From: Branchipolynoe longqiensis
Lineage: Eukaryota; Annelida; Polychaeta; Phyllodocida; Polynoidae
Assembly: GCA_030323885.1 (NCBI GenBank)
Contig: CM059193.1
Location: 71,019,997-71,083,996 of the forward strand
Length of the DNA: 64,000 nt
Direction of reading: 5' to 3'
Part shown: positions 52,510 through 63,499 of the stretch, piece by piece
Layout of the letters: each line of letters opens with the position of its first letter
Numbering within the stretch: position 1 is the stretch's first letter
Position numbers and translations under genes: made by a program
The notes under the pieces: generated by a model
Database searches by the model: none
The model's input: only the letters and a program-made list of their open reading frames with translations
What the model was told of the DNA's origin: nothing

Positions 52510-53895
52510 TCATGTGTGTGTAAATATATATATATATATATGTGTGCATTTATCTGACTGTGGTAATAAGCAAGTCCATGCATCACATTTCCATGTCTGG
52601 CAATATTACATATTGTAAGATTATCTCACTGTAGTAGTAAGCAAGTCCAGATGTAGCTTTCACATCAAACATGTCTTCGCTGCGTCATTCTATATAAATA
52701 TAAATATATGGGTTTGGGTATTTTTCTAGATTTCGGAGGACACTACTGCTTTTTGGGGAAGATAATTATCATCTTTTGTACAAATGGTTTAGGCTCTGAA
52801 TTTTCATTTTTTGTTTTATATTTCTTACTTAGCTCGCTTTTCCTATTTCTCCCCTTGTTTATGGATGGTTTAAGCTGCATGTGTTTATCAAATCTCCAGT
52901 TGGCCGATTTTTAGCACCACCTTTTCACATGTTAAATTTTCCTATTAAAGAGATTTCTTACATTAATAGAAAAACAATTCTCATTTATTTATTAACAATT
53001 CAGGACATGACACGGGACTACTTAGTATGGGAATTTATTTAATCTAAGGTAGGAGGAAACACAGGTCAAGGTAATGCGGTACAAGAGTCAAGGTCAAATG
53101 AGGGTAGCAAGTTCGAGTCTCTGCGGGATCCGGGCACTCAACCCCATTAAGTCAATGTCTTAAAGTAGGGTCGGGTGGGGTGGTGAGAAAAGGCGGATGG
53201 TGTTGTCGGACCGGCATCTGGTGGTGAAGTGCCGTCGGTGGAGGCGCCGGACCGGGAGTGACGTCAGAAGGGGGAGGCCCAGGTACAAGCGGCGGCTACC
53301 AGTGCGCGGGCTCGTGGGCGCCACCTGGAGTCACTTTCCGGCCGCCTATATTTAAAAGGGGGAACTAAAAGGTATAGGTTGGAGTGGAGAGTGGTGGGAT
53401 CCCTGGCATCCCGTCTCGGTCCTGAATTAGCCATGTTGCCTATGCAACATCCCCAATGTGACACTAAAGCAAATAGGTGTATCTATTGGAAGTTTCATAC
53501 TAATAAGGGTAGAATCAAACTCAAATGACTTTTTCTTTTAGTCCATTCTCTCCAGATATCTGAAAGAAAACGAGTGTTCCATAAGAACAATAGAAGCCAA
53601 ATAAAAGGCTTCCAAACCTTTCGAAATTGGAAAGAAAACGAAGTGGAGAGTTACTGATTACCGGGGAATAGTAAATCTACTAAATGTTCACAGATTCCAG
53701 ATTTGAATTGTACTTGGGAAAATCGGAATGCCGATAAACCTGATATGACTTAATAATTTTTTTTTCTTGAAGATTTATACTGCCTATTATGGATAAGTCT
53801 GAATAGACTTGTTTTCACCATTAGACAGTTTGTCGAAATAAAGCCCGAGCCTACACTTTTACCGACCCAAGGGATTTTTAACCTCCCAGATCACA
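52510..53895. other. Intronic stretch, no gene
   Basis: (TA)n at 52527-52540. 53100-53460 is GC-rich with a tRNA-like B-box remnant ('agcaagttcgagtctctgcg') and ends 'agccatgttgcctatgcaac', a word shared with 58585-58608 ('acccatgttgcttatacaac'). It may be another SINE-like family, but this is not resolved. Confidence 0.4.
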
Positions 53896-53899
53896 TAGA

Positions 53900-54065
53900 C
53901 ATGGTATGAGAGCAACTGGCCTTTGATGACGCTGTAAGTTATACACAGCGGTGGAAATCCAAATTGGCAGAGGTGGAGGCATGGGGAATCGAACCACTGA
54001 CCTTCAGATTAGGAGTCCCACCTAGAAAAAAGTCAGACACTCTAACCACTCCGCCACAGAGAACA
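53900..54065 (-). mobile_element. tRNA-derived SINE E, minus strand
   Basis: On the minus strand: 'gttctctgtggcggagtggt' (A-box-like), then 'aaggtcagtggttcgattcc' (B-box-like) and 'ccatgcctccacctctgcc'. The plus-strand left flank (53770-53900) carries 'tggataagtctgaatagact', a relative of 37700-37745 and 61070-61120. Confidence 0.6.
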
Positions 54066-54121
54066 CCATAATAGGGCAAACATATATATATATGCAAATA
54101 TACCGTACCCGGTGGCCGAGT

Positions 54122-54277
54122 GTTGCTAGGACGTAACACAACAACAAACAAAGAAACTATAAAGTCACCATGAGTGCCACTGTCACAAGTCGGTACCTGT
54201 TTCTATATGACCTCAGATGTTGCCAAGACGTAAACCTACAGTGAACAACTATTGACTAGTGTGTGTAATATGTTCAA
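54122..54277. repeat. 156-bp duplicated block, left copy
   Basis: Matches 54636-54792 with a few changes: 'acaacaaacaaagaaactat' through 'gtgtgtgtaatatgttcaa'. It is preceded by only a 13-nt SINE A head scrap ('cccggtggccgag') joined to the SINE tail end, so this copy lost about 290 bp of SINE. Confidence 0.85.
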
Positions 54278-54360
54278 CCAATGGTGTTTTCTTTTTATTG
54301 AATTGTTCAGATTGTGACTAACATTGATATTTATGGACCATCCCTCATTGACTTGTGAAA

Positions 54361-54660
54361 ACCAGATGCAGTGGCTGAATTGGTAAGAGCACTGGGTGAC
54401 TTCCTGTACAGGAGGTCGTGGGTTTGAATCCCAAAGGTATCAAACCGATGACTTACCAAATCGATACTAGCCTGGTGTTCGGCACATACTGGTTTACTCA
54501 GCATCAGGATAAATTGACTGAGTGGGATATCGGGTCATGGTGCCGGTTGCCTGGTCTCCAAGTGGGACAGCACAATAAAGTCGCCATGAGTGCGCGCTGC
54601 TACAAGTCCGTACCCGTCCTGATATGACTTTAAATGTTGCTAGGATGTAAAACAACAACA
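54361..54660 (+). mobile_element. SINE A
   Basis: Head 'ccagatgcagtggctgaatt' with 'gtgggtttgaatcccaaagg', a shortened body (deletion around 'gatactagcctggtgttcgg') and a full family A tail. Confidence 0.85.
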
Positions 54661-54792
54661 AACAAAGAAACTATAAAGTTACCATGAGTGCGCACTGTCA
54701 CAAGTCAGTACCCGTTTCTATATGACCTCAGATGTTGCCAAGACGTAAAACTACAGTGAACAACTATTGACTTGTGTGTGTAATATGTTCAA
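54636..54792. repeat. 157-bp duplicated block, right copy, at a splice acceptor
   Basis: Second copy of 54122-54277. It ends 18 bp before the acceptor of exon 54811-54888 and therefore includes the likely branch-point region. Confidence 0.85.
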
Positions 54793-54810
54793 ATGTTGGC
54801 TTTTTTGCAG

Positions 54811-54888
54811 CTTTCAAAAAGGAGTATCAAAAGCTTGGACATTCTTTCATCTCATTGGCACGATCATTTGAATTCGACAGCAGACCTG
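54811..54888 (+). CDS. SNX18-like: SNX9/18/33-family sorting nexin, BAR exon 2
   Basis: Acceptor 'ggcttttttgcag', donor GTAAGC. Two bases complete a codon, then FKKEYQKLGHSFISLARSFE to DSRP, plus one base. FKKEYQK.G.SF..L...FE is a conserved BAR segment, here closer to SNX18 than to SNX9. In frame with the flanking exons. Confidence 0.95.
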
Positions 54889-54909
54889 GTAAGCACTCGG
54901 CTTCTTTAT

Positions 54910-55345
54910 ATAATAGTGTGTCTGTGTGTGTTTGTATGTGTGTGTGTCTGTGGGTGCATCTGTCTGTGTGTGTATCTGTGCATGTGTTTGAATGTGTGTG
55001 TACATCTGTATGGCTGTGTATTTGCATCTGTGTGTGTTTGTATGTATGTGCATCTGTCTGTGTGTCTGTGTCTGTGTGTGTTTGAATGTGTCTGTGTGCG
55101 TGTGTGTGTCTGTGCATCTGTATGTGGGTATGTGTGTTTGTATGTGTGTGCATCTGTGTGTGTCTGTGCATCTGTGTGTGTATCTGCATGTGTTTGAATG
55201 TGTATGTGCATCTGTATGTGTCTGTGTGCATCTGTATGTGTTTGTTTGTATGTGTGTCTGTGTGCATCTGTGTGTGTGTGTGTGTCTGTGTGTGCATCTG
55301 TATGTGTGTCTATGTGTATGTGTGTCTGTTGCTATACCTTCTGTG
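54910..55345. repeat. (TGTGTCTG/TGCATCTG)n minisatellite
   Basis: Starts about 20 bp after the splice donor of the preceding exon. Long ORFs on both strands are low-complexity artefacts. Confidence 0.93.
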
Positions 55346-55789
55346 TGAAATAACACTAGCACCATATAAGCTCACTAGAATATAGCTCCGTATCGAATAT
55401 AGCGAAACAGCTGTATTTGTGCAATAAAGAATGAAACCCGCGAGTGTACGCACTTGTAGGCATCATAATAGTTGGCTTTGACCCACTTGAAAGCACTCCA
55501 CCCACCCATTCAGACCATACCACAAATGAGTTTGACAAATAATATTTTGTATGCAGAAAGAAAAAAGAGTATTTAGACGTCTACAGATTTCAGTTAGCTA
55601 TAAAAAAAGCCGGTTTAAAAAAAAAGAATTTAATGAATGTGGGATCTATTAACTGTATATCAGTATATTTCTAAAACTACTGTCACCAACTCTAGTTTTA
55701 CCCCAAAGCAAAGACAAGTTGTTGTTTTAGGGGGTGATTTTCTATGAAAATTTCAGATGACCTCTGTTAAAAGATATTGCAAATTAAGT

Positions 55790-56590
55790 CTATATTCATT
55801 CACTTGTAGTGATTGTAACTGAAAGCAATATTCATTGATTTACAATGATTGTAAATGAAGACAATATGCATTGGCTTAGACTGATTTTAAATTAAGGCAA
55901 TATTCATTCACTTACAATGGTTGTAAATGAAGGCAATATTCATTGATTTACAATGATTGTAAATGAAGGCAATATTAATTGATGATTCTAAATGAAGGCA
56001 ATATTAATTGATTTACAATGAGTGTAAATGAAGACAATATTCATTGGCTTAGAATGATTGTAAATTAAGGCAATATCCATAGGCTTACAATGACTGTAAA
56101 TTAAGGCAATATTCATTGACTTACAATGACTGTAAATGAAGTAATATTCATTGACTTATTATGATGGTAAATTAAGGCAGTATTCATTGACTTATTATAA
56201 TTGTAAATGAAGGCAATATTCATTCTTTCAATGATTGTAAATGAAGGTAATATTCATTGACTTACAATTATTGTAAATGAAGGCAATATTCATAGGTGTA
56301 TTATGATTGTAAATTAAGGCAATATTCATTGACTTATTATCATTGTAAATGAAGGCAATATTCATTGAATTATTATGATTATATATTAAGGCATTATTCA
56401 TTGACTTTCAATGATTGTAAATGAAGATAATATTCATTGAATTATTGTGATTGTAAATGAAGGCAATATTCATTGACTTATAATGATTGTAAATTAAGGC
56501 AATATTCATTGACTTTCAATGATTATAAATGAAGGTAATATTCATTGAATTATTATGATTGTAAATGAAGGCAATATTCATTGACTTAGC
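55790..56590. repeat. 36-bp minisatellite, about 20 units
   Basis: Unit: 'ttcattgacttacaatgatt' followed by 'gtaaatgaaggcaata'. The half 'acaatgattgtaaat' is itself a weak palindrome. Many units are degenerate or shortened. Confidence 0.92.
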
Positions 56591-56594
56591 TGTC

Positions 56595-59215
56595 TGGTAG
56601 AGTGGATAGGGACAGGTAATTTTGGTTAAGTGTTTCGAGTTGTCATCACCAGGAAAGACATCTAAAGCCGCCGAGGAAGGTGAGCCCAGTCCACCATACA
56701 TGTCGCCTGGCGTCACGTGACGTCACCTGATGTCACGTGACTGTGCGCAAGCTCTCAACTTGCTGCCAGCCCATCTCATTCCTTAATCAACCTTAGGTTA
56801 AGGCTCCCTTGCACTGCAATATAACTATTAAAGCCTAACGGGCCACCATACAGGTGGCTGTGTTCTCATAGTAGGCCCATTGCTAGCCGTGTGTTGTTGA
56901 GTAGTTTGTTGGGAGGGGGGGGGGGAGGAGAGGTGGGGGGGGGGGGGTATATGTGGAGGTTAGGAAGTATAAAAAAAGGGGGGACATCTTTAACAATTAT
57001 TTTTTTAATGTAGCTAATTTGAATTAGATATTAAGAGATAACATTCCATGTCTATTTATTTCTCAATGGTAATTGTCGTCGGGAAATAAGTGGACAAAAG
57101 GAGTACAGGTGTGAGTGTAGGGAGAGGAGGTAAGGCTGAGAGGGTGGTTAGGTTTTGGTTTAGTTTGAAGGGATGCGAATGTGTACACCATTTCCAACCC
57201 CATACTTCTCATAAAGGTGAGAGAAACAATGGGTAGAGGTTACGATTAACTACCTGGATGATGTTCGCCCAGTGTACACTTTACACTAAGTGAAATGACC
57301 CTTTCATTGAACCAGCATGGGTTTAAATATAGAATTAAGATTCACATAATATATGTATGTGTGTATATGTGCATATATATTACATATACAGATACACATA
57401 CATATTATGCGATATATATATATATATCCAACTTTTTATTACTTTTATATGCATATGTTTAAAATAAAATGTTTGCAATGCCTAAGGATTACTTGTAATG
57501 CTTTTGCTTAACTAACATCTTTAGCTAGGAGACACTTTTGGGTTATGACAATGGGAACTTTGTTTCTAAGAAGTGACATTTGCATAGGCTTAGCAGGAGA
57601 CTACCATTTTCTCGTGTCGACCAGTGGCACCACTTTATTACCTGGCGGTTGGTAATTCAGTAACACAGAACACATAGGGCATATCGTATTGGTATTTAGC
57701 GGTATTTTTTTAGTAGTATGGGTAGCGTGAGGTTAGGCCTCTTGAGGTGGTGAGTTCAAAATGTCATATAAGGCACTGAACCTTATATTATAGTTGGGTG
57801 GGTGGGATGGACAAAAAAGGTGGGACGGCTTCCAGTAGCCATACGGCAGGCTCGGGCGTTATGAAGGAAGGGAGCTGCTCAAGGCTGTTCTCAATAGTCA
57901 ACCTTTGGTAAAGTATTCCGATAAACGGCATAGGTGGGAATGCAAATGTTCGATTACTGATCGGTGTACGTGACCAGGCGCATGTATGTATATATATATA
58001 TATATGTAAGGGCTGGTGGTGCCTGAGTGGGATGTAATTAGACATAGTGGCGCTCGCAGGTCTGGGTGTGAGAGCACTCAGGGCCTACCCCCCTCCCCCT
58101 CTGCTGGGTAGGATCACCACACTCAAGGGTCAAGGTTGGTGGTGGTGGTCATGGGGCCAAACAGCTTGGTGGTGGTGGGCGCACCACTGGTAGCCATGGG
58201 GACCAGGAATGCTGGATCCCTATTGGTAGGGCCAATAATGCTTGTTTCCCATTGGGGGAAAGGGGTGGGGTGATACTCTACAATGAACGCATGTAACCAT
58301 ATAAATAATAAACCAGAGGGCTTGACTCTCTCTCCTTCTTTACACTTTATACTCTTCCTTTCTCTTTGTCTGTATTGATTTCACTATAGCCTGCCTACAC
58401 AACCACAGATTCGAGCTTTAGCCATTTTACACTTGGTTCAGGCCAGAACCGCCAGGTGGCGATGGAAGCGGGCATTGCTGGAGATGGTTAGGCTAGTTTT
58501 GCCAATAATAAATGTGGGTTGGCATGACAATTTGGCATCGTTGGCAATGACCCCAAGGGAGGCAATCAGGCCCTGCGCTCTGAATTACCCATGTTGCTTA
58601 TACAACATGAACAGTGTTCAGTAACCGGGATATTCAATAACTGTAAGAGTGACCGCCCCCCACTTCACTCATGTCGCTAAGGAAGGTTCCATTCAGGCAA
58701 CACTAATTGGCACTAGTACCGTTCAGAATTCAAATAAAACACCTTCCTACAATACGCAGATATTAAAGGATCATCATTGAGAAATGAGTGGATACAAATT
58801 TATCTTTTGATTGATGATTGAAATTGATTGATAATAGTAACGTTTTCGTCAAGTTCCTAGGCAGTAGACACTCCTCTTTCTTATCCGTTATTAATAGTTT
58901 ATTACCTTTGTCACCTCGGCCTGTTTCTATGCTATTTAAGGTGGTTTTTCAGGTTCATTTCTTGCTTAAAAGAATATTTGCCCTTGGTTTTTGTTTTAAG
59001 TAATACTGAATATTTTATTTGAATAATTAAGCGAGTTGTCATTGCGTCATTCACCATTTGGAGAAAGAGATTAAACGAACGCATTTGTGTATTGGCCGAA
59101 TTTTGCTCGGGTCCAAGTCGCGATATTAAAAAAATTGTTAAATTAAGTTAAAAGAAATAATGCAAATTTTAATTATGCAATTACGATATTGCAATACTCG
59201 GTGACTGGTTTTGAT
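56595..59215. other. Long intronic stretch, no gene
   Basis: Poly-G at 56913-56950, (TA)n at 57411-57427 and 57990-58004, and a GGTGGTGG-rich patch at 58135-58210. No exon or defined element is supported. 58585-58608 resembles 53432-53455. Confidence 0.45.
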
Positions 59216-59217
59216 AT

Positions 59218-59528
59218 TGTAGTAGACAAGGAGCCACATAGACAGGTAGGCGTGGGCTGGGCGATTGCATCAGGGAGCCTAGGTAGTGTAATGGTAAGCA
59301 CGCTGGCCCCGGAATGGCAAGAAGTGTGGGTTCGAATCCTGCTCTATGTACAATATTTCCCCATCTTCACCACCCCCACGACACTTGTGCCGTGACCAGA
59401 ATCCGAACCCGCATTTCTTGCCATTCCGGGGCATGTGTGCTAACCCATTACACTAACTATGCTCCCTGATGCAATCACCCTATCCACGTTGTGGCTCCTT
59501 GGTTGAGAGGTCAGTGCAGACGACTACA
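59218..59528. mobile_element. Head-to-head pair of SINE C
   Basis: A plus-strand copy (59218-59400: 'cagggagcctaggtagtgta', 'gtgggttcgaatcctgctct', 'acgacacttgtgccgtgacc') is followed directly by a minus-strand head (about 59398-59528: 'cgaacccgcatttcttgcca', 'ccattacactaactatgctc'). Together they form an imperfect inverted repeat with both A- and B-box-like words facing each other. Confidence 0.82.
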
Positions 59529-59631
59529 ATATTTTTAGTTTTACTGTGGGCTTTTTGTTTGTTGGTTTGTTTGCTCGTGGCTAATTGAAAACTATATTGA
59601 CATGAATATTTTGCATTTTTGACATTTTCAG

Positions 59632-59708
59632 CTGCGCATAACCTGACGCAAGCAATGCATAACACAGGCCAAACGTACGATGACATAGGCAAGCTGTTTG
59701 ATGAACAG
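59632..59708 (+). CDS. SNX18-like: SNX9/18/33-family sorting nexin, BAR exon 3
   Basis: Acceptor 'gacattttcag', donor GTAAGA. Two bases complete Ala, then AHNLTQAMHNTGQTYDDIGK LFDEQ, ending phase 0. The family pattern is L..AI..TG..Y..IG.LF.EQP. Good match and exact phase. Confidence 0.95.
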
Positions 59709-59714
59709 GTAAGA

Positions 59715-60530
59715 GTGCTGGTTATTATTATTATTGTTATTATTATTGTTATTATTATTTTAATTTTTTTTTAAATTATTAACCCCTCAGTTTGAAGCAA
59801 CTGCAGGCCGTCAATTGTTCTACTTTTTCCTATTTTTTCCATGAGGCCCTATTTAGCCCTATATTAATGGAAAAAGTTCCTATTTATTCGCTATTTAAAA
59901 AACTGTTGACCTGTTGCATCTTTTTTCTTCTTTTTGAAACGCCATAATTTGTCTCTTCTCTGCACACTATTTGTTCAGGATTTTTCGAAAACAGGTTTTG
60001 AGAAGGTCACTTTTGCAACATTTTTGTCAGGAACTGTCTATTTTTATAGAAAAATAGGGGGCACCTACTAAGCGGGGATTGCCTATTAAGGTGAGTAGTG
60101 CGGTAGTAGTACAGTATGATCATACCATACATTAAAATTTGAACTTCAATCCTTTTGAGCTGACTCCTCATTTGATGGGCTCTAAACTCTATGCACTATT
60201 TTGATACATTTGGTCTTATGCAAAATTCCTATTTTCTTCCTATTTTGTGGGGGGAATCCCTATTTTATCCCTATATTTCTGACAAAGAAATCCCTATTTT
60301 CCTTCTTTTTTTTTCTTTTTCTTTTTTTTACCCAGTGCCTCACTTGACGCCATGCAACTGTGATGACGTTCTCTGGGTTTATTCTGCCGAGTGGAGAATA
60401 GAAGTGACCTGCCACTCCACAGCCAGGTCACATCTAACCTCCAACCCAACAGGGGGTGGTCGCTAGCTATGGGCGGAACGGTCCACTATAAGGACCACCC
60501 CTGCTGCCACCTGCCGATCGTTCTGACAAG
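59715..60530. other. Intronic stretch with TCCCTATTTT repeats, no gene
   Basis: (ATT)n at 59725-59760, then two patches rich in 'tccctattt' and 'ttcctattt' (59825-59895 and 60225-60300) in the same direction, which may be ends of a decayed element. No exon. Confidence 0.45.
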
Positions 60531-60535
60531 CAAGG

Positions 60536-60860
60536 GACCGGGCATGGTGGCCTAATTGGTAGAGCAGGGGCCTCGAGTGCAGAATGTCGGGAGTTTGGTT
60601 CCCAGTTGCATCAAACCAATGACTTTAAAATTGATAGTTGTCGCTTCCTAGCCTGGCACTCTGCATTAATAGGATAGGGCAAGGACTGGTTAGCTCAGTG
60701 TCCAGATAATGTGGCTGAGTGCGAACTCGGATCATGGTGCCGGTGGCCTGATTTCCCAGCGGTGCAGCACTATAAAGTTGCCATGAGTGCACACTGTTAC
60801 AAGTCGGTACCCATCCTGATATGACCTTAGATGTGGCCAGGATGTAAAACTCCAACAACC
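60536..60860 (+). mobile_element. SINE A, full length
   Basis: Head 'accgggcatggtggcctaat' with 'gtcgggagtttggttcccag', body and full family A tail to 'ggatgtaaaactccaacaac'. Confidence 0.88.
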
Positions 60861-61040
60861 AACCAACCGACAAGCAAGGGTCACAGTGGGGTTCATTGCT
60901 GACTACTACACTATTATTAGTACTGTTGTATTCAAATATAAATGAAGATGCCAAACACAAGCATGTAAAACACTGTTCGCTATATATTTGTTTGGATTAG
61001 TCAAATACCCAAATATTATTACGAAAGCAAAATTCAAAAG

Positions 61041-61135
61041 ATTTGAATCAAATTGGACCTAGTGCTGCCCAGCGGTGAAAATAGTGCTAACACACTTATC
61101 CTTTATGGGCAGGGTAAATCAATTCCATCACACCC
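61041..61135. repeat. Dispersed repeat, inverse of 37685-37780
   Basis: 'ctagtgctgcccagcggtga' and 'acacacttatcctttatggg' are the reverse complement of words at 37700-37755. A weaker relative is at 53790-53830. This may be the tail of a tRNA-derived SINE. Confidence 0.55.
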
Positions 61136-61358
61136 AAAAAAGTACATTCCGAGTGGGGTGTACTGTACAGTCTAGTTCTATTCTCTTCAATAATTTGTTT
61201 AAATAACTTTAACAGCTGGAAGACCAGTGCTCCAACGTTGAAAAAAAAAAAAACCTTTCAGAAGCATAAACATGAAAAAGGAACTTTATATATATATGAC
61301 TCCTGTGGTAAGCCGATACCCCTCCTGATCTGACCATAAAGTTGGCCGGTATACCTTG

Positions 61359-61701
61359 CCGGTGTGGCGGTTTAAATTCTCAGTGGGTTTAGAGTCTACG
61401 GTCGGGGTTCTGCGCATGCATAAAAACCTAACGGCATTTCAGCGTATTCGATAATCAACTCGGGTGGTTCTAGCGACTTTTTGATGCACAAATGTGACGT
61501 CATCGCTCCTAGCCAACCCCAGCCAAAAGGTAGGTTAAACTTTTTGCACACGGCACATGTTTTTATCAACTCCACATGCGGTGTCCTATTTGGATTTTTT
61601 AGGAACAAGGAGTCGCCCGGGTCATGTTAATCGAATACACGCATGCACAGAACCCTGACCATAGACTCCAAACCCACTGAGAATCTAAACCGCTACACCG
61701 G
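61359..61701. mobile_element. Foldback MITE with CCGGTGT ends
   Basis: 61359-61465 and 61600-61701 are imperfect inverted repeats of about 95 nt: 'ttctcagtgggtttagagtc' against 'actccaaacccactgagaat', and 'gttctgcgcatgcat' against 'acgcatgcacagaac'. The centre (about 130 bp) is unique and non-coding. Confidence 0.82.
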
Positions 61702-62062
61702 GAAAACAAACTCGGAATAGTTCTAATTTTGTACCACAGGGTGGTGCATGCTTAGTACTGAACGTTTCCACTTGGTGATGTAGAGTGACCTAGATTGGTC
61801 ACGTCACAGCTGTTGTTGTGAAAATGGCTGGTTGTGTGGAGAGAAGGGAGAGTAAAACTGATGTATTTTCAATTTTCTTTAGAGTAGTTCAAACAGTACA
61901 TCTAACCGCCAGATGGATAACAGGGCAAGACTGTCTAGATCCAGATATTTCAGTCACGCAATTTCAGCTCATAGCTACTGAGACTGTTTGAATTATTTAC
62001 ATAAATTATTCATGATGTGGTCTCTTTTGTCTGTTTACAAGTTGAACCTGTTTGTTGTTTAG

Positions 62063-62152
62063 CCGCGGTATGACATGTGTCCCCTGCTGGATAATCTACA
62101 CGAATACAAGGGCCTGCTCTCCACCTTCCCAGACGTCCTCGGGGTCCACAAG
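62063..62152 (+). CDS. SNX18-like: SNX9/18/33-family sorting nexin, BAR exon 4
   Basis: Acceptor 'tttgttgtttag', donor GTACTT. Thirty codons, phase 0 at both ends: PRYDMCPLLDNLHEYKGLLS then TFPDVLGVHK. The family has P..D...L.D....Y.G.L..FPDI..VHKGA. Clear match. Confidence 0.95.
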
Positions 62153-62178
62153 GTACTTAGTGATGCGCCTTTCTAGGT

Positions 62179-62536
62179 CAGGGATGAAAGTGGTAAAAAA
62201 GTGGAAATCAGGCCGGGACCCTGGCGTCACCTAGTGGGTTCCAGCAGAACCAATGATGAATTTCCGCGAAAATGTGGATATTCCCCCATAGGATTTGGCA
62301 CTGTTACAGTGTTAGGGAATTGTAGGGAAAATGGCGGAAGTCCGGTTTCAACTCTCCTTGTTGTGACTATATAATATATTATCATCGCCCATGCCTAGCT
62401 CTTGTTTTTAAGAACAGGATTTGGACTACCCAATTGCTGTCATATATATCCTGATTACTTGCCATTTTGTGAACGTTAATCAGTGAATATAAAAAATTGT
62501 GTTAATCTGCGAAATCTTAGAGATCTTTCATCCCTG
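62179..62536 (-). mobile_element. CAGGGATGA MITE, copy 6
   Basis: Ends 'cagggatgaaagtggtaaaa' and 'tcttagagatctttcatccctg'. Flanks CTAGGT and CTAGTT suggest a decayed 6-bp target duplication. It starts 26 bp after an SNX exon. Confidence 0.82.
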
Positions 62537-62847
62537 CTAGTTAGTGACCATTTTCTCGTGACGTCACAGAGCACGTGGCTTTGTAGTTTTGACATCCATG
62601 ATCGACGGCCTGCTAATGGTTTTAGGAATGGAAACTGACAGCTGAAAGGTTACTTTGTCTTCAAATTGTTGTAAGATCCATGCCATCATTTGCGACAAGC
62701 TTAGAACAATACGCAAGTTCCAATTTCTTGTCAGCTGGTTACTGAGAAGAGACTGACCATGAATTTTGCTAGGATGTAAACTCCAACAAACAAACAAGGA
62801 TCTGTTTGTCCGACCAACACTCTACTTGAATATTTGTGCCAGCATAT

Positions 62848-63426
62848 ATAGGGTATTCACGTGACGTCACGCACCGGATGCGCGGCCATTGTGGCGATAT
62901 CATCTAGTAAACATCCCATAGAGTTTGCCTGTACGCGCAATGGAAAACGTCTATTTCATTCAAAATTAATAGAAATCCGGAACCCTAACCTTATAAATTT
63001 AATATAATCTATTCGTTGAATATGTTTTCTATATGTGTACCAAGCGATTTGTTTTTAGGTGGTGTGGTTTTAGAGATATTTCACTTTTTCTGTGTGAAGA
63101 TTGCTCACGTCGTCACGACCATTGACAATGCCTTGACTGGCTTGAGTTTGCCGCTACGCGCAGTGCAAAACATTAGTTTTATTCAAAATTAATAGAAATC
63201 CAGAACCCTAACCTTATCAATTTAATATAATCTTATTGGTAAACATGTTTTCTATACGAGTACCAACCGATTTGTTTCTAGGTGGATTAGTATAGATATT
63301 TCACTTTTTCTGTATGAAGATTGCTCATAGCCATTGAGTTTGCAGTGTGACAGTGTCTTATTATTGTGGTTACTATCGCCACAATGGCCGCACTTCCGCT
63401 TAGCGTGACGTCAGTGCATACCCTAT
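62848..63426. mobile_element. MITE with ATAGGGTAT ends and duplicated core
   Basis: Left 'atagggtattcacgtgacgt' with 'gcggccattgtggcgat' mirrors right 'atcgccacaatggccgc' with 'acgtcagtgcataccctat'. Inside are two tandem units of about 220 bp (about 62925-63115 and 63150-63330), each with 'ttcaaaattaatagaaatcc' and 'gatttgtttytaggtgg'. The core is that of the element at 13477-13959. It ends 74 bp before an SNX exon. Confidence 0.85.
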
Positions 63427-63499
63427 ATTACATCATTCGCAACAAACTGCATCGTCAGCCTCTTGATATTTCAACCTGCTCTTGTCGATATGCTTTCAG

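Noticed and set aside
54847..55365. Thr/His-rich and Cys/Val-rich ORFs after the BAR exon 2
   Set aside because: TG/CA minisatellite; open on both strands.
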